Source: Metopolophium dirhodum
Lineage: Eukaryota; Arthropoda; Insecta; Hemiptera; Aphididae
DNA length: 64,000 bases
Assembly (NCBI RefSeq): GCF_019925205.1
Contig: NC_083561.1
Coordinates: forward strand, 18,413,217-18,477,216
Direction: 5' to 3'
In this document: piece after piece, positions 35,701 to 50,700 of the stretch
Layout of the letters: each line of letters begins with the position of its first letter
Numbering within the stretch: the stretch's first letter is position 1
Program-made: the position numbers and the translations under genes
Notes under the pieces: generated by a model
Told to the model about the DNA's origin: nothing
Database searches by the model: none
What the model saw: only the letters and a program-made list of their open reading frames with translations

Positions 35701-38700
35701 AATAATGAATAAATTTACTGTTACTGGGGTCAAACATATTAGTTAATGAATATGTGGTCATAAAATTACCAGAACTAAATTTATCAGTTGTCATCAATAA
35801 TTAATAAAATGCGTATTGCAAGTACCTGCAGATTATGTGGAACTAGTTAAGCTATTTTAGCTCTATTTGTTCGATTTATAGATAATTTTAATTTTATTTA
35901 CTATTTAACTATTTTTTTTACGATTTAAGCAAAATAACACGTATGTTATTAGGTGAAAAAAATAATGAAAATGTAGTACAAAGTCCGTTATAAGACATTA
36001 TAACTATTTACAATATTCATTTGATTGAATATCATAAAAGTTGTAAGCATTTTAAAAATGTAATACGAGTATATATCCAATAGATCAAAATATTTAAGAA
36101 AAGTTACAGTTTAAATAAAATATTATGTACATTTCATTACATATTATAAATAAATGAATAAAACGTACGAACTTCTCCTCCGTCTAAATGAAAATGTTCA
36201 ATTTATTAAAATAGAGTAAAATAGATTATACTATTAGGTATATATGCTTATATTTATATATCATGATAAAAATAAAATCTATATTTCAGGGAAAAAATCG
36301 TCACACATATTTTTTTTTATGATTTTGATTTAATTTTAGTGTTTGAATTCTAAATAATAGATACATTTACTGTTACTGGGATCAAATAGATACAATCATA
36401 AATATGTCGTCATAAAATGACAAGAACTTAATTTATCAGTTTTCAGCAATAATTAATAAAGTGCGTGTTGAAAGCAAAACTAATAATGCCCTATTAACTA
36501 GTTAAAAAGTTAATTTTATTTAAACTTTTTAACTTAACTAATTACTTTTGGCTTTTCATTAACTTTAATGTTGAGTTACCAAATTTCTTTTTTAAATAAC
36601 GGGAAATGAATGAATACATTTTTCAATTTAAAAAATAAGGAAAGTTAATTAATTTTTTTTTAATTTAATTATATTTGTTCTCAAAAATAATTTAAATACA
36701 ATTTTTCATTTTATAACCATTTACAGTATAAATTCGAACGAATATCATAAATATCACAATCATTTGAAAACTATATTATACTTCAAATCAACTAACATAT
36801 TTAAGCCAAGTTACAGGTGAAATATCATTATTACATATAGGTAATTGCATTTTATAAATTAATTAATAATACGTACATTTATTTTTTGTAACTAAATGGA
36901 AACGTTCAATTGATTAAAATAGATTATACTATCTCAGGAATATGTATATATCATGATTAAAGTAAAAATATATATATTTCCAGCGAAAAATTAGTCACAT
37001 ATAATTTGTTTGTCAAGGTGGTGATAACTTTAGTGAATATATATTTTATAGTTATAATTAAATATCATTAAAATATTAAATATACAATTAGGATACTTAA
37101 AAAATCAATAATTAATAATTTAATTAAAATATCGATGTGTAATATAATATTGGTACAATGTGTATTCATATACAACATAACAGGGATGTATTTATAACTT
37201 TATATATAATAAATTATTCAACAATCCAGGAATTTTTAGATTTTTCAATATAAATTGTTTGTTGCTATTGGTTAATCGGTAGTTAAGGCACAAGCATGCG
37301 CCGATTCGAATTTTCGTACACTGCTTACCAAGGTGGTTGAGTTGCAATGAGAGTCACTCATCGCCATGTCAGCAATCCACCACGGGTGGATTACCTACTT
37401 GATATGCTGTAGCACATCGTCCATAATCCACGATGTTAGTAGGATTGCCTACCAGGGTTGCAAAGCTGCACTTACTTTAGAGAGTTACATCCAAAAGAAG
37501 ATAAACAATCACAACTTTTTTAAGAGTCGAAATTTGTTACGGCCAACGAAGTGCACGGGATCAGCTAGTAAATTTATTAAGCAATCAAGTGAAGCTACGA
37601 AAGTCAACCGTCATATTTTGTTTATCAAGGTGTTGATAACTCTAGTAAATATTTGTTTTATTAATTTTAATAATTAAAAATCTATTTAGTCTATAAATTT
37701 ATGTTTAATACAACTAGATAGTAGACTTTGCGTTGAAATCGCATGAGACATTTATAAGAATATAATATATACTTAAACCATAATTTGTTTTTTTGTTGTG
37801 GTGTAAAGTCTTAATTTACCATTATTCATTACATAATTATGGCATAGTCATGCATTTCAAGTAGTAATCAATCATATTTTTCCATCTTCCATTTGTCTAT
37901 CCAAGTTTCATATACACGTCAAGTCGACTATGTAGATGTTTTATATATTTATTTATTAGACATGTCCGAGATTATCGTTAACAATTCCATCAGATTCAAA
38001 GAGGTATGCCAGCCATAGTTTTAAAAAAAACATGTGAAGTGATAGACTTGAGACATGCGTGCCAGAATTAGTCGGTACATTTTTCATATAGAAAAGGATT
38101 GAACAACAAATTTTTCAATGTATTACATTTTAAATATTAAAGTTAACAAAACTGTGAACTGATCGTTATTAGATATTAGAGAATGGATAGGCCATTTATG
38201 AATATCATATGATGGGAACGGATATGAAATAATAGAGGTCTTATTCTAAACAAATTGATGTATACCTAAGTATATATACATACGTCAAACATATTATGAT
38301 AAGACTTCTGCTAGAATGAGAAGCAAAGATAATAATAGTTTGTCTCTCTTCCCCATTCCGACACGCTTCTTTTTGTACTATTATTATAGCTGTGGCCTAT
38401 CCATTCTTTAATATCTATGGAACTGACAGAGAGTCACAAAATCTAGTCATTGCTATGCACCGTGTCTGAAGATGATAATTTCAAATAATAAACCTAATAT
38501 GGTTATAATAGAATCACATAAAAAATGTATGTAACAGTTAATCTAATAATTTAGAAGTGAATAATTTAATTTGTTAAAAGTAAAAAAAAATCCAATAAAT
38601 ATAATATATAAAATATACTTACTATCATATACTGCAATAAATATATATAATATACCAAAGTTATTTTCTGCGATTTCTAACTGATTAAAAAATGGTGTTG

Positions 38701-41700
38701 AGAAAGAAAAAAATTATTTATGTAAATTGATCGTGCATTTTTCATATAATAATCGACTATAAAGATCAATGAAATTAACAACTCAATAAATGTTTCTAAC
38801 CTTTTATATTCACTGGAATATAATTAGAAAAATATATAATATTAATTATTAACCATATTATTTGTCTCTAAAAATAATAAATCGAAGGAACCCAGGAAAA
38901 AAGGGTATCTAGTGTCAAATATTTCCACAACAAATAACTGTTATTTATAATTGGATTATTTTAAAATTAATCATGACTAATTAATTATAACCACAACATG
39001 GTAATAAACTGATAAAACATCAATAATAAACACCCATATAGCGAAATATAGTATAATATCAATATGGACTTTTAAGTCATCCGAGTATTTTGCATTTCGT
39101 TGGCTTTAAATCAAAATATGCTATTTAAAAATATAAAATTCTTTGTTAAATTAGTTTAAAACTTCAAACTGTATATTATATACTTTTGTAAATTATGATT
39201 TTTAATGTTGAATTAAAGTGAATCAATTGGAAGAATTTCTTATGACTAATTTCAGTTATTTCACAGTCATTTTTATAATCCTTTAAGGTACCTATCTAAA
39301 TATTTTTCGCCCTTTGGTCTTTAATTTATTTTTATTTTTTTCCTTTTTTTACTTCTTGATTTCGTTTATAAACATTAAATGTTAATTTTAGTGTATTTTT
39401 TAAATATTTTATAATACTTTTATAGTTCTTTTTATACATGCTTTGTTATATTCATTTTTTACTCTATCGATTTTAAACTTGTATATCCATGCCTGTTGCA
39501 TTTTCTAAGACCTCAGTTGTTTATAGCACTGAGTATAAAGGGAATATTATTCTGCATATTATTATTAACTCCTACTCTTAAATTGTTTTCCAGGTGTTCA
39601 TTCGTTTCGGTATTCGGGTGCCACATATACTTTTTTCGCATGACACGATCTGCTCCATACTGGTCACGCATACTCTCCAGCTGAATATTATAAGGCAATT
39701 TTCATTTTATTTATGTCACATTTGCTCTTAAAGTTAGTTTCCTGTCTAAAGTGACTCCTGGGTTAGGTTGGCTTTTGTATATGTTCAAGTTAGATGCCTC
39801 ACCACTGTATTTTCAGTTCCTTTCTTGCCTGTTTATTGTTGAGGTGTGAGAATACACTTACTTACGATTATGTTGGGTTGGGTTCTACTGAGTTCTGTGG
39901 GTACCTATAGTAGGTATCTGTCCTATTTATCCAGCACATGACGTGTGAGTGTGAGTTCCAGATAGGTTTGGTTTCATCGATTTAACATATTTTGGTTCCA
40001 ATCACGTGCATTTTGTTAATGCTAATTTTAAATTTCACACAATTGTATTTATAAAATTCCTAATTAAGTCAAACAACATAATATTTACGTACTTAAAAGC
40101 CCTAGAAAAATAAATTATTTTAATGTTATTATTAATAATATAATTTATAAAGTCCGATTACTTCGGGTTTATTATGATTTATTATAAAGTATCTTTTAAA
40201 GGTTTATTTTTTCCTGCAATTAGTTTTTCTAAAATATATGACTGATGTATTTTAATTCAGAGAAGAGCTATGAATGATTTGTGTTTTTTTTTTGCCTATA
40301 GGTAATAATTTTTACGTTGTGTAGCTAAAAAAATATTTGATCTTTAAGTTTGAGTGTTGTGTCTAGAAGAAATTTCGTTGTATTTGGTACTCTTGGTGCG
40401 AAAAATTGTTTTAGTACTTTTCAAAGTATTCACAATAAACGCAAAAATTATAAAAACCCTAGAGTTTTTGATGAAATCGAATTTTCTTGTTGTACGCCTA
40501 ATTTAAAAATGAATGCCTATAAATACTTGAAATATTTGAATTCTACTTTCTAAATAAACAAAAGTTGTTGTACATTTAAATGATGTTTAAATTGTTTTGA
40601 GACAATATTTAGGCAACTCGATATTAAATTCCCTCAAAAATATTACTTTCTATCTTTTTTGTAATGGGTGATTTTACTTTATGATTACTTAAAAACATAG
40701 TAAAAATGATTCTAAGTAAATGCGTTTTGTCTATGTTGCGCATGGGCAGGAGAGAAAAAACAAATAGTGTGCTGACATCCTCTGAAGTAAAATAAAAGTT
40801 ATGTTAAAAAAAATAAAATACAAGTTTCATCATTATATTATGTTACTGTTTTAAGGATATTATCGAATATGTATTGCCATATTTTTTATAACCATTTTAT
40901 GATCAAATTTGTACGGATTTCATAAAAATCTCAAATATTTTATAATTATATTTTAATTTCTCTCAGAATTTAAACATCTAAAAGACAAGTTTATGTGCAT
41001 TTATATTATTATTATCCTCTTCCATATTATTAAATAAAATAAATAATACGTACCTAGATGTTGGACTGTAAATGATAATTTTAAATCAATTAATATTCAG
41101 TGAAATAGATTATACTATTATAGACATAATTATATGTCATTATTAAATTCAATAATCTAGATTTTTTGGAAAAAAAGTTTTTGAGAATGTTTTAAAATGT
41201 CATTCTAAACTTTAATAATTTACTTCTTAAAATAAATGAATAAAAAGTAGGTAAGTGGATGTCGCTTTGCTGTGCAGTAGGTTACAAGTGGGTCATTGTA
41301 TAATGGATTGTATTAAACTTGAATTCAATGATATAATATCATTGTATAAGAAAAACGATTCCGAGCGGAGATGGTTTGTCAGTCTGGATATTTGATATTT
41401 TTATTATTTATTATATCATGTACCTAAGTTGAATTAATATTATAATATTTTTATTTTTTATTTGTTTCTATGGTGATAAACAAAGCGTTAGAAATTAAAA
41501 CCCACTTTTAGTGGTTCCTCGTAATTTTTCGGTGGTTTTTCCCGTGATATAAAATCGAAAAATGACCCCTTTAAAGTACCATTTTGATCCAATTTGCTAA
41601 AAGATAAGGTACTATATGTTGAAATCCGAGCACATCTTCTATTAAAAATTTTGTATACAGGATATAAAAAAAAAATAATAAATAAATAAACATTATTGTA

Positions 41701-44700
41701 AAACCACTAGCTTCCTCGCTCCGCTCAGAATCTAAAAGTGAGAACAATGTGTGCTACGGGACGTCGGGATACGTAAATTTTTAGTTGTACGTGCTTTTGA
41801 ACAGGAACGAATTCTATAGTCACTCTGATTAAGAATCGAAAGATATTATTATACTGAAGTAATCTATAGCAACTAAGTAGCTATATGGAATAATGTAAAT
41901 ATATTTTCTTTAGAAAGACATTCATATAAGACTTGTATTATAAGTTGTACATTTATAATTAATTATAAAGCAAAAATGCAGGGCTTGCAAACGTTATAAT
42001 AACGTTATGATTATAACGTTATGTTTGATAAAAAACGATTGAAATTTGTAAACGTAATTATAACGAAAAACGATAAACATAAATAAATAAATAACACAAA
42101 ACAAAACGTAACGTTTAACAAAATATATGATATATCATTAAACAAAACATAACGCAAAACGGTATATATTGTATTCCATTAAACAAAATAATTAATTTCC
42201 AATTATTTAATAATACTTAGTATTATTCAATTATTTATTCGATCCAAGAATTAATTTTATCCCGTATCCGGCCTATCCGGGAGATCCCGTATTAGATTTA
42301 TTTTAAAATTTAATAAGAAGGTATTAATAGAATAATTTAATTACCAATAGCTAATAATAGTGATACTCTGATAATATTGTACTGTACTATCTGTACTACG
42401 GTCGGAATTTATACCATTCAAGTTATTCAACTATTGTGTTCGGTGATCATTGGTATTTATTTTGTTATTTGTGAATGTTCTATTTAATAATGGTAATATG
42501 GTAATAAGTATAATTTAGATAGTATAAATTATACTATGTTGTCTACACTCTATAGTATATTAGCTATGTACACACTTTTATATTGCCAATACATATTATT
42601 TAACTTTTAACAACATAAATTATAGATTCTGATTATTTTGTCAATTGTAGGAAGGTATAAAATAAATGTTGACAAAGTATGTCAAAACAATCAGAGTAAA
42701 ATATGTTTGAAACATAGATTCCTGCTTAAATGATATTCTCAAGCACAATATTGTAAAACTTACTAAATAATTTTAACATTTAAAAACCTAATAATACGTT
42801 CAAAATTTCAAAATAATGATCATGATTTTTTTTTTATATTTATTATTTTATAATAAAGTCCTTAGAGCCTAGGCAATTTATTAAATTCAATAATACATTA
42901 TCACTTATAACTTAAGATTAATTATCATCATACTGTTTTATCATTTATTTTGTTTCCATTTCTTTACGAACTATGTATATTGTAATTTAATCTGTATCAC
43001 TGTACTCTATATTTTGTAAATAATATGTAATTGGGTTATCTAACCCATTTAATTAAATAAATAAAATTACACAATACCTACTTAAAACTCAGAATAGGGA
43101 AATTATGTCCCCAAAAAAGGTCATAGTCATATACTTTTAAATTGCGGCCTGTGTACTTTTAAAACAGGTATCTAAATACTTTTAAATATTAAATAACGAT
43201 AAACACAAAAATTGTATAACGTTTTAATTATGAATAACGTTAAACGCAAAAATTGTATAACGTTTTAATTCTGAATAACGATAAACACAAAAGTTGAATA
43301 ACGTTTAAATTTTGAATAACGATAAACTCAAAATTTGTATAACGTTTTGATTGTAAATAACGTAAAACAATATTTTTTTTTCAAATGCAAGCCCTGCAAA
43401 AATGTGAAGCTGTAAGCGTCAATGCCATTATTTGCTTGTAGAGTTGGTGATAACTTTAGTAAATATTATTTATTTGATAAGGTTTCAAAAATTCACTTTT
43501 TAACAAAATTGGTTTTAGAATGCAAAGGCGCCCCATTAGGCTAACTTGCATAATTATGCAACCACTGTTGATGATTTTTGTTGATGAAACGGTTCAAAAA
43601 TTCCAAAAATTAAACTATAAATACAATTTAATCAAATTTCAAACGAGTAGTTAATGGAATATTGATAAAATTATATTTTTATTTGTATCATCTATACATC
43701 ACTGACTGACTTCCTTTTTAACTTAATTATATTAGTATAAATAGTATAATGTAATTAAATCTATTAATTAATAAATATCAACATAATTGTACAATCGAGA
43801 TACAGATTTCAATGTTTCATAATTATTACATTGTTTCGTGTTAGAAGGTTGTCATCAATGAGAAGGTATTATTCTCAAAACGATTCAGCTAACAATAATA
43901 TAAATAATAGGTAAAAATAAAAAAGTAATCTAATGATTTTTTTTTTTTTTTAAATGAAAATAATTTAATTCTAGAATTGTTTCATACTAGACAATATATA
44001 ATTTGTATTGTATTTGTTTTTGTACTAACTTATACAGCAAATTATTATTATAGTATTTTGAATTAATAATGAATGCAAGTTTCTATATGTTTGTGAACTC
44101 CAAGAATAAAAATTGCACAAAAAGTAACATATTTGAATTCAGACCTTACAATTACTCTCCTGAAAAATGTCCTAGAAACGACTTAGAACCTTTTCATTTT
44201 AGACCCACGCATTGTTATATAACGTGGCTAAAGATTTTAATTTTAATTAATATACCTAATATGGTTATAATATAATTATAATGACATTTAAATATTAAAG
44301 TAACAGCTTAAGTATTTAGTTAAAAACTCGATCATTTAATATTTCAATAAACCTGTGATATAATATACAATAGGTATTGATATAGGTATGACATAACAAG
44401 GATGTATTTATAATTTGACAATGAAATCAATTATTCATTAATAAACGAATTGTCCTGAGCACACATCATATTAAAGAAATACAACGTTCATTAAAAATAA
44501 TGAATCAAATTTCTGTAATTAATAAATGTATTGGAAAACTCTGAACTATAGTATATTTATGTTAATTATTGAGTTTATTTACTTGATTATTTTTTGTAGT
44601 ATAACATTTGGTGTTTTATTGATCCAAACTGTGTTTCAAATAAATAAAAACTCAATCCCGTTACAATAACTGTGGGATCTAAAATAGTCCATCTTAGCAA

Positions 44701-47700
44701 AATATAGCAGTGACTTAACAACACATTAAACTATTCTAGAACAGTTTTTGAACAGACATCAACTCGAAACTAGATATAAGTAAGTACACAACTATTTTTG
44801 ATTTGTCATCTGGTCAGGCTATAGAAGGGAAAGTATAAATATACCGATTTACAGAAAACATACTTACGCATAAAGTCTAAAAATATATATTTATTTAGTA
44901 TAGGTGTTTGACAAAGTTATTAGTAATATAAATAGATACAATAAAGTGACACTTAAGATTGTGTTCAGTGTGATGGACCCTTTGGTTTTATCTAACGCTA
45001 GGTAACAAAAATGTGCTTCACATTTGAATGGTATTTAATTATTGGTTTATGGAATCATGCTTAGGTTATTTCTATTATATAGAAACATGCAATACTGTTG
45101 TGATTCAAAACTTGGAATGTGACATTTTTGGATAATAACGAACAAAATCTACTCTAATATTTCAGATCTTCAATTTCTTTATTTATCTATAAACGGACAT
45201 AGAAGATAATTTATGAAAATATAAATATTATTCCCAATATTTGTATCATGAAATCTCATGCAGAAGAAAATATACATACCAACATTTCCTGGACAAAATT
45301 ATAATAATAATTAATAATTTATTGATAATGACTATATATAATTTAAATTAAAATTTTAAAAAGAAAAACTTTATATTATAAAAGAATAATTTATTTATTT
45401 TTTCAAATATGCAGGTAAAAAATAAATGAAAATTGTCAATACAAGATAGATGTATTATCTGCATTGTTAGTCACTATAGGTATTTGAATTGTGTGATTTA
45501 AGATAAAAGCATACTTGAAATAAATATAGATGAAGGGTCTACGATTTTATTGTCACAAATGGAAATAAAATAGTAAAGAATAATGACAAAAGTACAACGT
45601 TTATGATAGTTTCCATTAAAAAAAGTATCCAGTTTTTGTATTATTTGGATGACAATTATTATGAAAATAACATTTATTGACATAGTAATATAGCATAAGC
45701 AATATAAATATAAAATTATAATTTATTACTCAAATTTGTCATTCTATACAAATTACATAAATTACGTACTTATCAAAGGTTCTAAATAAAAAAAAAAATT
45801 GAGTGTATAAATAAGGTTAATTTATGAAATAAGTAAAGATAATATGAAAAAAAAAAAACTATAGACATTAAACTAACTATTATCATTAACTAAATATTAG
45901 ATATAATATTTAGTTGTCAACACAATAACCTCTTTCTATATAACTACGAATCTAACAAAGCTAAAGATGGTTAAATTAACCTATAGATAGGTCGTATTTT
46001 TTTTTTTAAATACTATAGATCCTTAGGAAAATAAAATGGAACAGTTTATTTAAATATATGGTTGTGTAGTAAACCTGAAGGTGACACGTATTAATTAGTA
46101 TTCTATGCGTTCGGACTGTTGTTAACTTCTATTAAAAACGCTCACGTATTGTAATGTATTGGTCAATCCTTTAACTATTTTCCTCATTCATGTACCACGT
46201 AGCCCAATGAATGAAATTGAATGTGAATATAAATATAGAGTTTTTACACTATGTAATTTAGACTTAAGTTATTACTAGAAGTACTCACTACGGACACGCG
46301 GACTCCTACGGAGTGTTTATTGTCGTCGTGTCCATACGTTTAATCAAATAACTAAATTAACCTTAATGTATTGTACTAATAAATATCATTATAAACTTTA
46401 ACTAAATTCAAAGTGTTGTAGTATATTATTTATAACAACCTATCCTCATTTCAAACATACGTCGGAAATAACGAAGCTGCACCGTCGTAAAAGAAACGTT
46501 GGTCACAGCAGTGACAGGGCTGTGCACTACAGTTGGTTATAATTCAAATTCAGTTAGGTAGGTAGGTACTACAAAAACATCAGTGATTAATAAGTTTAAA
46601 AAAAATACAGTGGCACATTACTTTAAAGTTAGAAATTATACACTTACGAACGCACCTCGCGTTCGCGTAGAGTTTAAACGTAGAGCCTAAACAATGTAGA
46701 TTGAGACTTGCAATTATCTTCGATCAACCACAATATTATGTAAATGTGCACTAAAGAACGCATATTCAAAAATTCATATTTTTAAGTGGTGCTTGCACAA
46801 GTATTTTGAGATCCACGATGGCTTATGAAAATTTTAAAGTTTTGAACACCATTAAACAAAATATTGAATAACGATTTAAACAATGTTTTATTTATATAGA
46901 GTTGGCATAGTTAACGGGCAACAAAGTTCACAAGGTCAGCTAGTATAACATAATATGATTAAGATTTCATTGAGATTGAGATCAATAAATTATCACGTCA
47001 TGATCAATTTACAAATTATTATAATTATGAACATAATGGTTCCTATTGTGCATCTAACCACTCTACAAAATTGTAGAATACAAATGTAATTTTTTTCAAT
47101 ACAATACCTATCAAGATTTGAAAAGGAATACTAAACTATACCTTAGCCACCCAAAAACATTTAGTTCCGAAACTGGTTGAAACTTTTTCAATATTTTGTA
47201 ACATTTTTGTAATAAAATGAACCGACGATTACTTTGTTTGTAACTTATAGCTAGTTATAGGGTAGTTCCCATTTTCGATTTTTGATACCTACTTTCTTCA
47301 GTAAGACAAATTATAAGACTCGTAAATACTTACCGTCGTTCTTAACTATAAATACAAATATGTAGTTTAAAATTAATGTTTTCGTGTCTAATAGACCTTT
47401 AATTCTTTATTAGCTTTTCTTTGTGCATAATTTTCCCCAACGGTCCGCTCGAATTGCCTCCCGTAACATACCTGGATTATATTAATTAATATATCGACAG
47501 TTGTACGTGTACTATCAATTATTATATAATATTACAAGCTGAATAACTTGGCGTTGCCTGGGAACAAATTGTGATTAATTAACTCCTTTTGGATGTAATT
47601 CGCTCTGCATAGGTATGGAAGCAAAATCATATTACTTTAAATTTTTAACCATCCCGCGTGGCGTTGCCCGTGAGTTTCGCTAAAGGTTATGCGAACAGTA

Positions 47701-50700
47701 TATTATCAGGTAGGCAATCTACCTGTGGTAACTGCGGACACAGTGAGGAGGGAGATAAAATATAGCCTATATTAGTACAGCTTTGTAGTTGAAAAAAAAT
47801 TTGTATACATTGTACCTAAAATAGTATTGAAGTCATAGTGGGGGACTTTCATTTGGGTGAATGATCCAAAATAACATATCGTTTGTATAATACGTTTATC
47901 TAATACATCGTTTAGGCGAGCTATAAATATATATTAATCAAAATGTATATAGACTTATACGTTTTCCTTCCCATTTTTAGATACTTAGGACTCCCAGTTA
48001 ACTCTAACTGGTATGGTTAAAAATGTATCATATTGTCATATAAAGTATATATAAAGTATTATATTATATTTATCATCTCAGCTAAATTTTTTTCATTAGC
48101 ATGGTATCTCATGCCCATTTGTTTAATAAAATGTATTATATTCTCATGTAAATTATCATAATATTGTATTAAAAATTCTAACTAATTTTTTTTATTAGTA
48201 TGATATCTCATGTCCGTTTGCTTAATATAATCGATTATTGTTAATTTTCCAGATTGATATTCATCCCATGAATTTAATGTATAGTCTTGTTTCTCTTATA
48301 ATATATTGAGTAAAATATTTTGCCTCCGTCTTAGAACAATATAACAAATTATCGTTCACTATCTATATTCACCAATCAGCCAAAACGATATAATAATAAT
48401 ATTTAGCTGTAGTAAATATTATAAAAATTATTGTTTACCTACGTAATGTTACTTTCCTATTTATCAATAATTTATAAATTCACCTAAACGATCAGTTAAT
48501 TTCTCGCCCAAATGTTATATGCTTTACTCAGGTAAATTGTGGGTCACCCAAATGAATGACAATCGTCATAGTTGATCATCCCGGATTTTTAGGAGTGTTT
48601 AATATTTATATATTAATATATTTTGGGGGGTTATTTTATTTATTTTTATGGACAAACTGGTGTAATTGTACCTAGTTTTGTAAAATAATTCGCATATTAT
48701 AAAACTTACAACCAAATGCAACTATTAATAAAAAAAAAAAAGTTTTGATTTCCACCGTGAATCTAGATCCCTGTATTACCATCTCTTTAAAAAGCGAATA
48801 TCAGAAACTCCTTTCTTATTGCGTATCTAGATCATTGGAGGGAACCACTAAGTATTCCAAATAATATAAAATTATAATTGTAAATATTTATGATGCTACG
48901 CGTGTCCGAACTGCTGGTAGTACGGCGTGCAAATGAAATAAACGTGTACACTGTATAGACACCGTGGCAAGGCAATGGAGAGATAACTAATAAATAGAAT
49001 TTGTATGTGTATTGGTTTATGTAATCGGTGTGCATTTTATCGTTTGTACGTGCGATGCATGAGATTATTTTTATCGATAAATTTCTCAGAACAATAATTC
49101 TTATTTGGACAAAAAGGATAAGTTGCAGGTAGTTAGAAACCGTGGGCTGCCGTGCAGCACGTCAATACGTATTAGCGGTGAATAATTATGATTGTTAATT
49201 ACTCCACTAAAACGCAACATTTTTGAAAATCCTTTCTTAGTGCACGGTGAAAATATGAGAAGAACCTCTATTCCAAATTTCAAGTTCATGCGTTGGTGTA
49301 GTTTTTGAGTTACGGCGATGAGTGAGTTGGTGGTATTTGGATTTTTTATGTATAAATTATTATATTATTCCGTAATGTATAAAAATATTATTTCATATAT
49401 CTTCAATTCGAGTGTCAGATGGGAGGCAATTCGTGAGCAAATCAAATCTTCATCGATCAGCTCAGAATTTAAAAATGTATTTTATTCTATTAAAATTAAC
49501 TGATTTAAAGAACATTTCAATTATTTTTAATTTATTTTGAAATCAACACTCAAATTCAACAAATCCTTTCTTTTATCTACTCAATGACGTACTATTTTAC
49601 AGCAGAGTAACTTAACAAATTAAACTTTTGTTTTATTATACATTTTCGTTGTATTTATTCAGTTGTACAATTTTTGTAATTTATATCATAAAGTATAGGT
49701 TAACAGCTAGTTTTCAAAAGTGACATGAAAAACAAAATAAAAATTAAGGAAAAACGGGAATTTTCGAGGAAATCGGTTTTGGTTTTTGGTGTAACTCTAA
49801 AACAAATGACCGTAGGTATATGACATTTTGACTGAATGTTTATATTAGCATTTTATATACACCATAACATTTTCCAAATATTTTAACTTATTTTGAGCTG
49901 TTTACGGACATTATCAGTTTCCATTTTTTTTAGTTATTTTGTCTACAAATATCAATAAAATTTTATTTGTTGGATAAAAAAGCTTGAAAATTTAATACAA
50001 GGCTCCTACTATATTGTTATATTGACATTTGAAAAATATTAAAAATCCTGAGTCACAGTTTTTATTTATAAGCATTTAAAGTTCAAATATTGACAAAATA
50101 CGAAAAGTCACAAAAATTAGCAAATTATTTTGAGTTGAGAATTCATAAAATTTTTCTTTTTCAATCTAAGATTTGAAAATGTAATACAAAATTATCCATG
50201 AGTTTGTCTACCTTTATCAAAAAAAAAAATGTCTACAAGAAAGTCAAATTAAATTTTTACAACATTTGATATTCACTCGATTTCTCATGTAACGATTTCC
50301 TTATTTTGTTGTAATTAAAAAAACGTATGACTGTAGATACTTGAAAATTTCACTGAATGTTTATATTAGCATTTTCTATACAGCATAAAATGTTGAAAAT
50401 ATTTTGACTCTTTTTGAGCTGTTTACGGACATTGTCAGTTCTCAATTTTTTTAGATTTTTTTTCTATAAATATCAATAAAATTGTATTCATTGGGTTTTA
50501 AAAGCGTAAAAATGTAATATTAGGTTCCTGATATATTGTTATAATAACAGTTGAAACATATTGAAAGTGTTCAACTTTTGTAGCTAAGGATTGAAAATTT
50601 AAAACAAGGTTCCACGTAAATAAGTAAATGTATAAATTACTTTATTAACAATAATATCATCAAATATACTTAGTAATATCATAGGCTGACTGACCGTTTT

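Larger units (their letters stand above)
20655..44960 (-). repeat. Segmental repeat array carrying the microexon classes
   Basis: Blocks of 150-300 bp recur in the same order. Class A blocks lie at about 20655-20900, 25890-26150 and 38655-38900. Class C/G blocks are near 21560, 29910, 35540 and 40090. Class B blocks are near 22030, 23160, 31410, 36170, 36880 and 41060. Class D blocks are near 25165, 38625 and 44870. A block with GTCAAGTCGAC and CCAGAAT words is shared by 24299-24450 and 37918-38075. The conserved blocks are intronic DNA around each exon. The order D, B, C, A along the transcript points to tandem duplication of a multi-exon module. Confidence 0.72.

Noticed and set aside
37366..37677. 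103-codon plus frame
   Set aside because: It spans the Helitron-like terminus into intron DNA; composition changes inside the frame.
46306..46368. 63-nt candidate exon near 46300 with donor GTGAGT
   Set aside because: Stops in all three phases.
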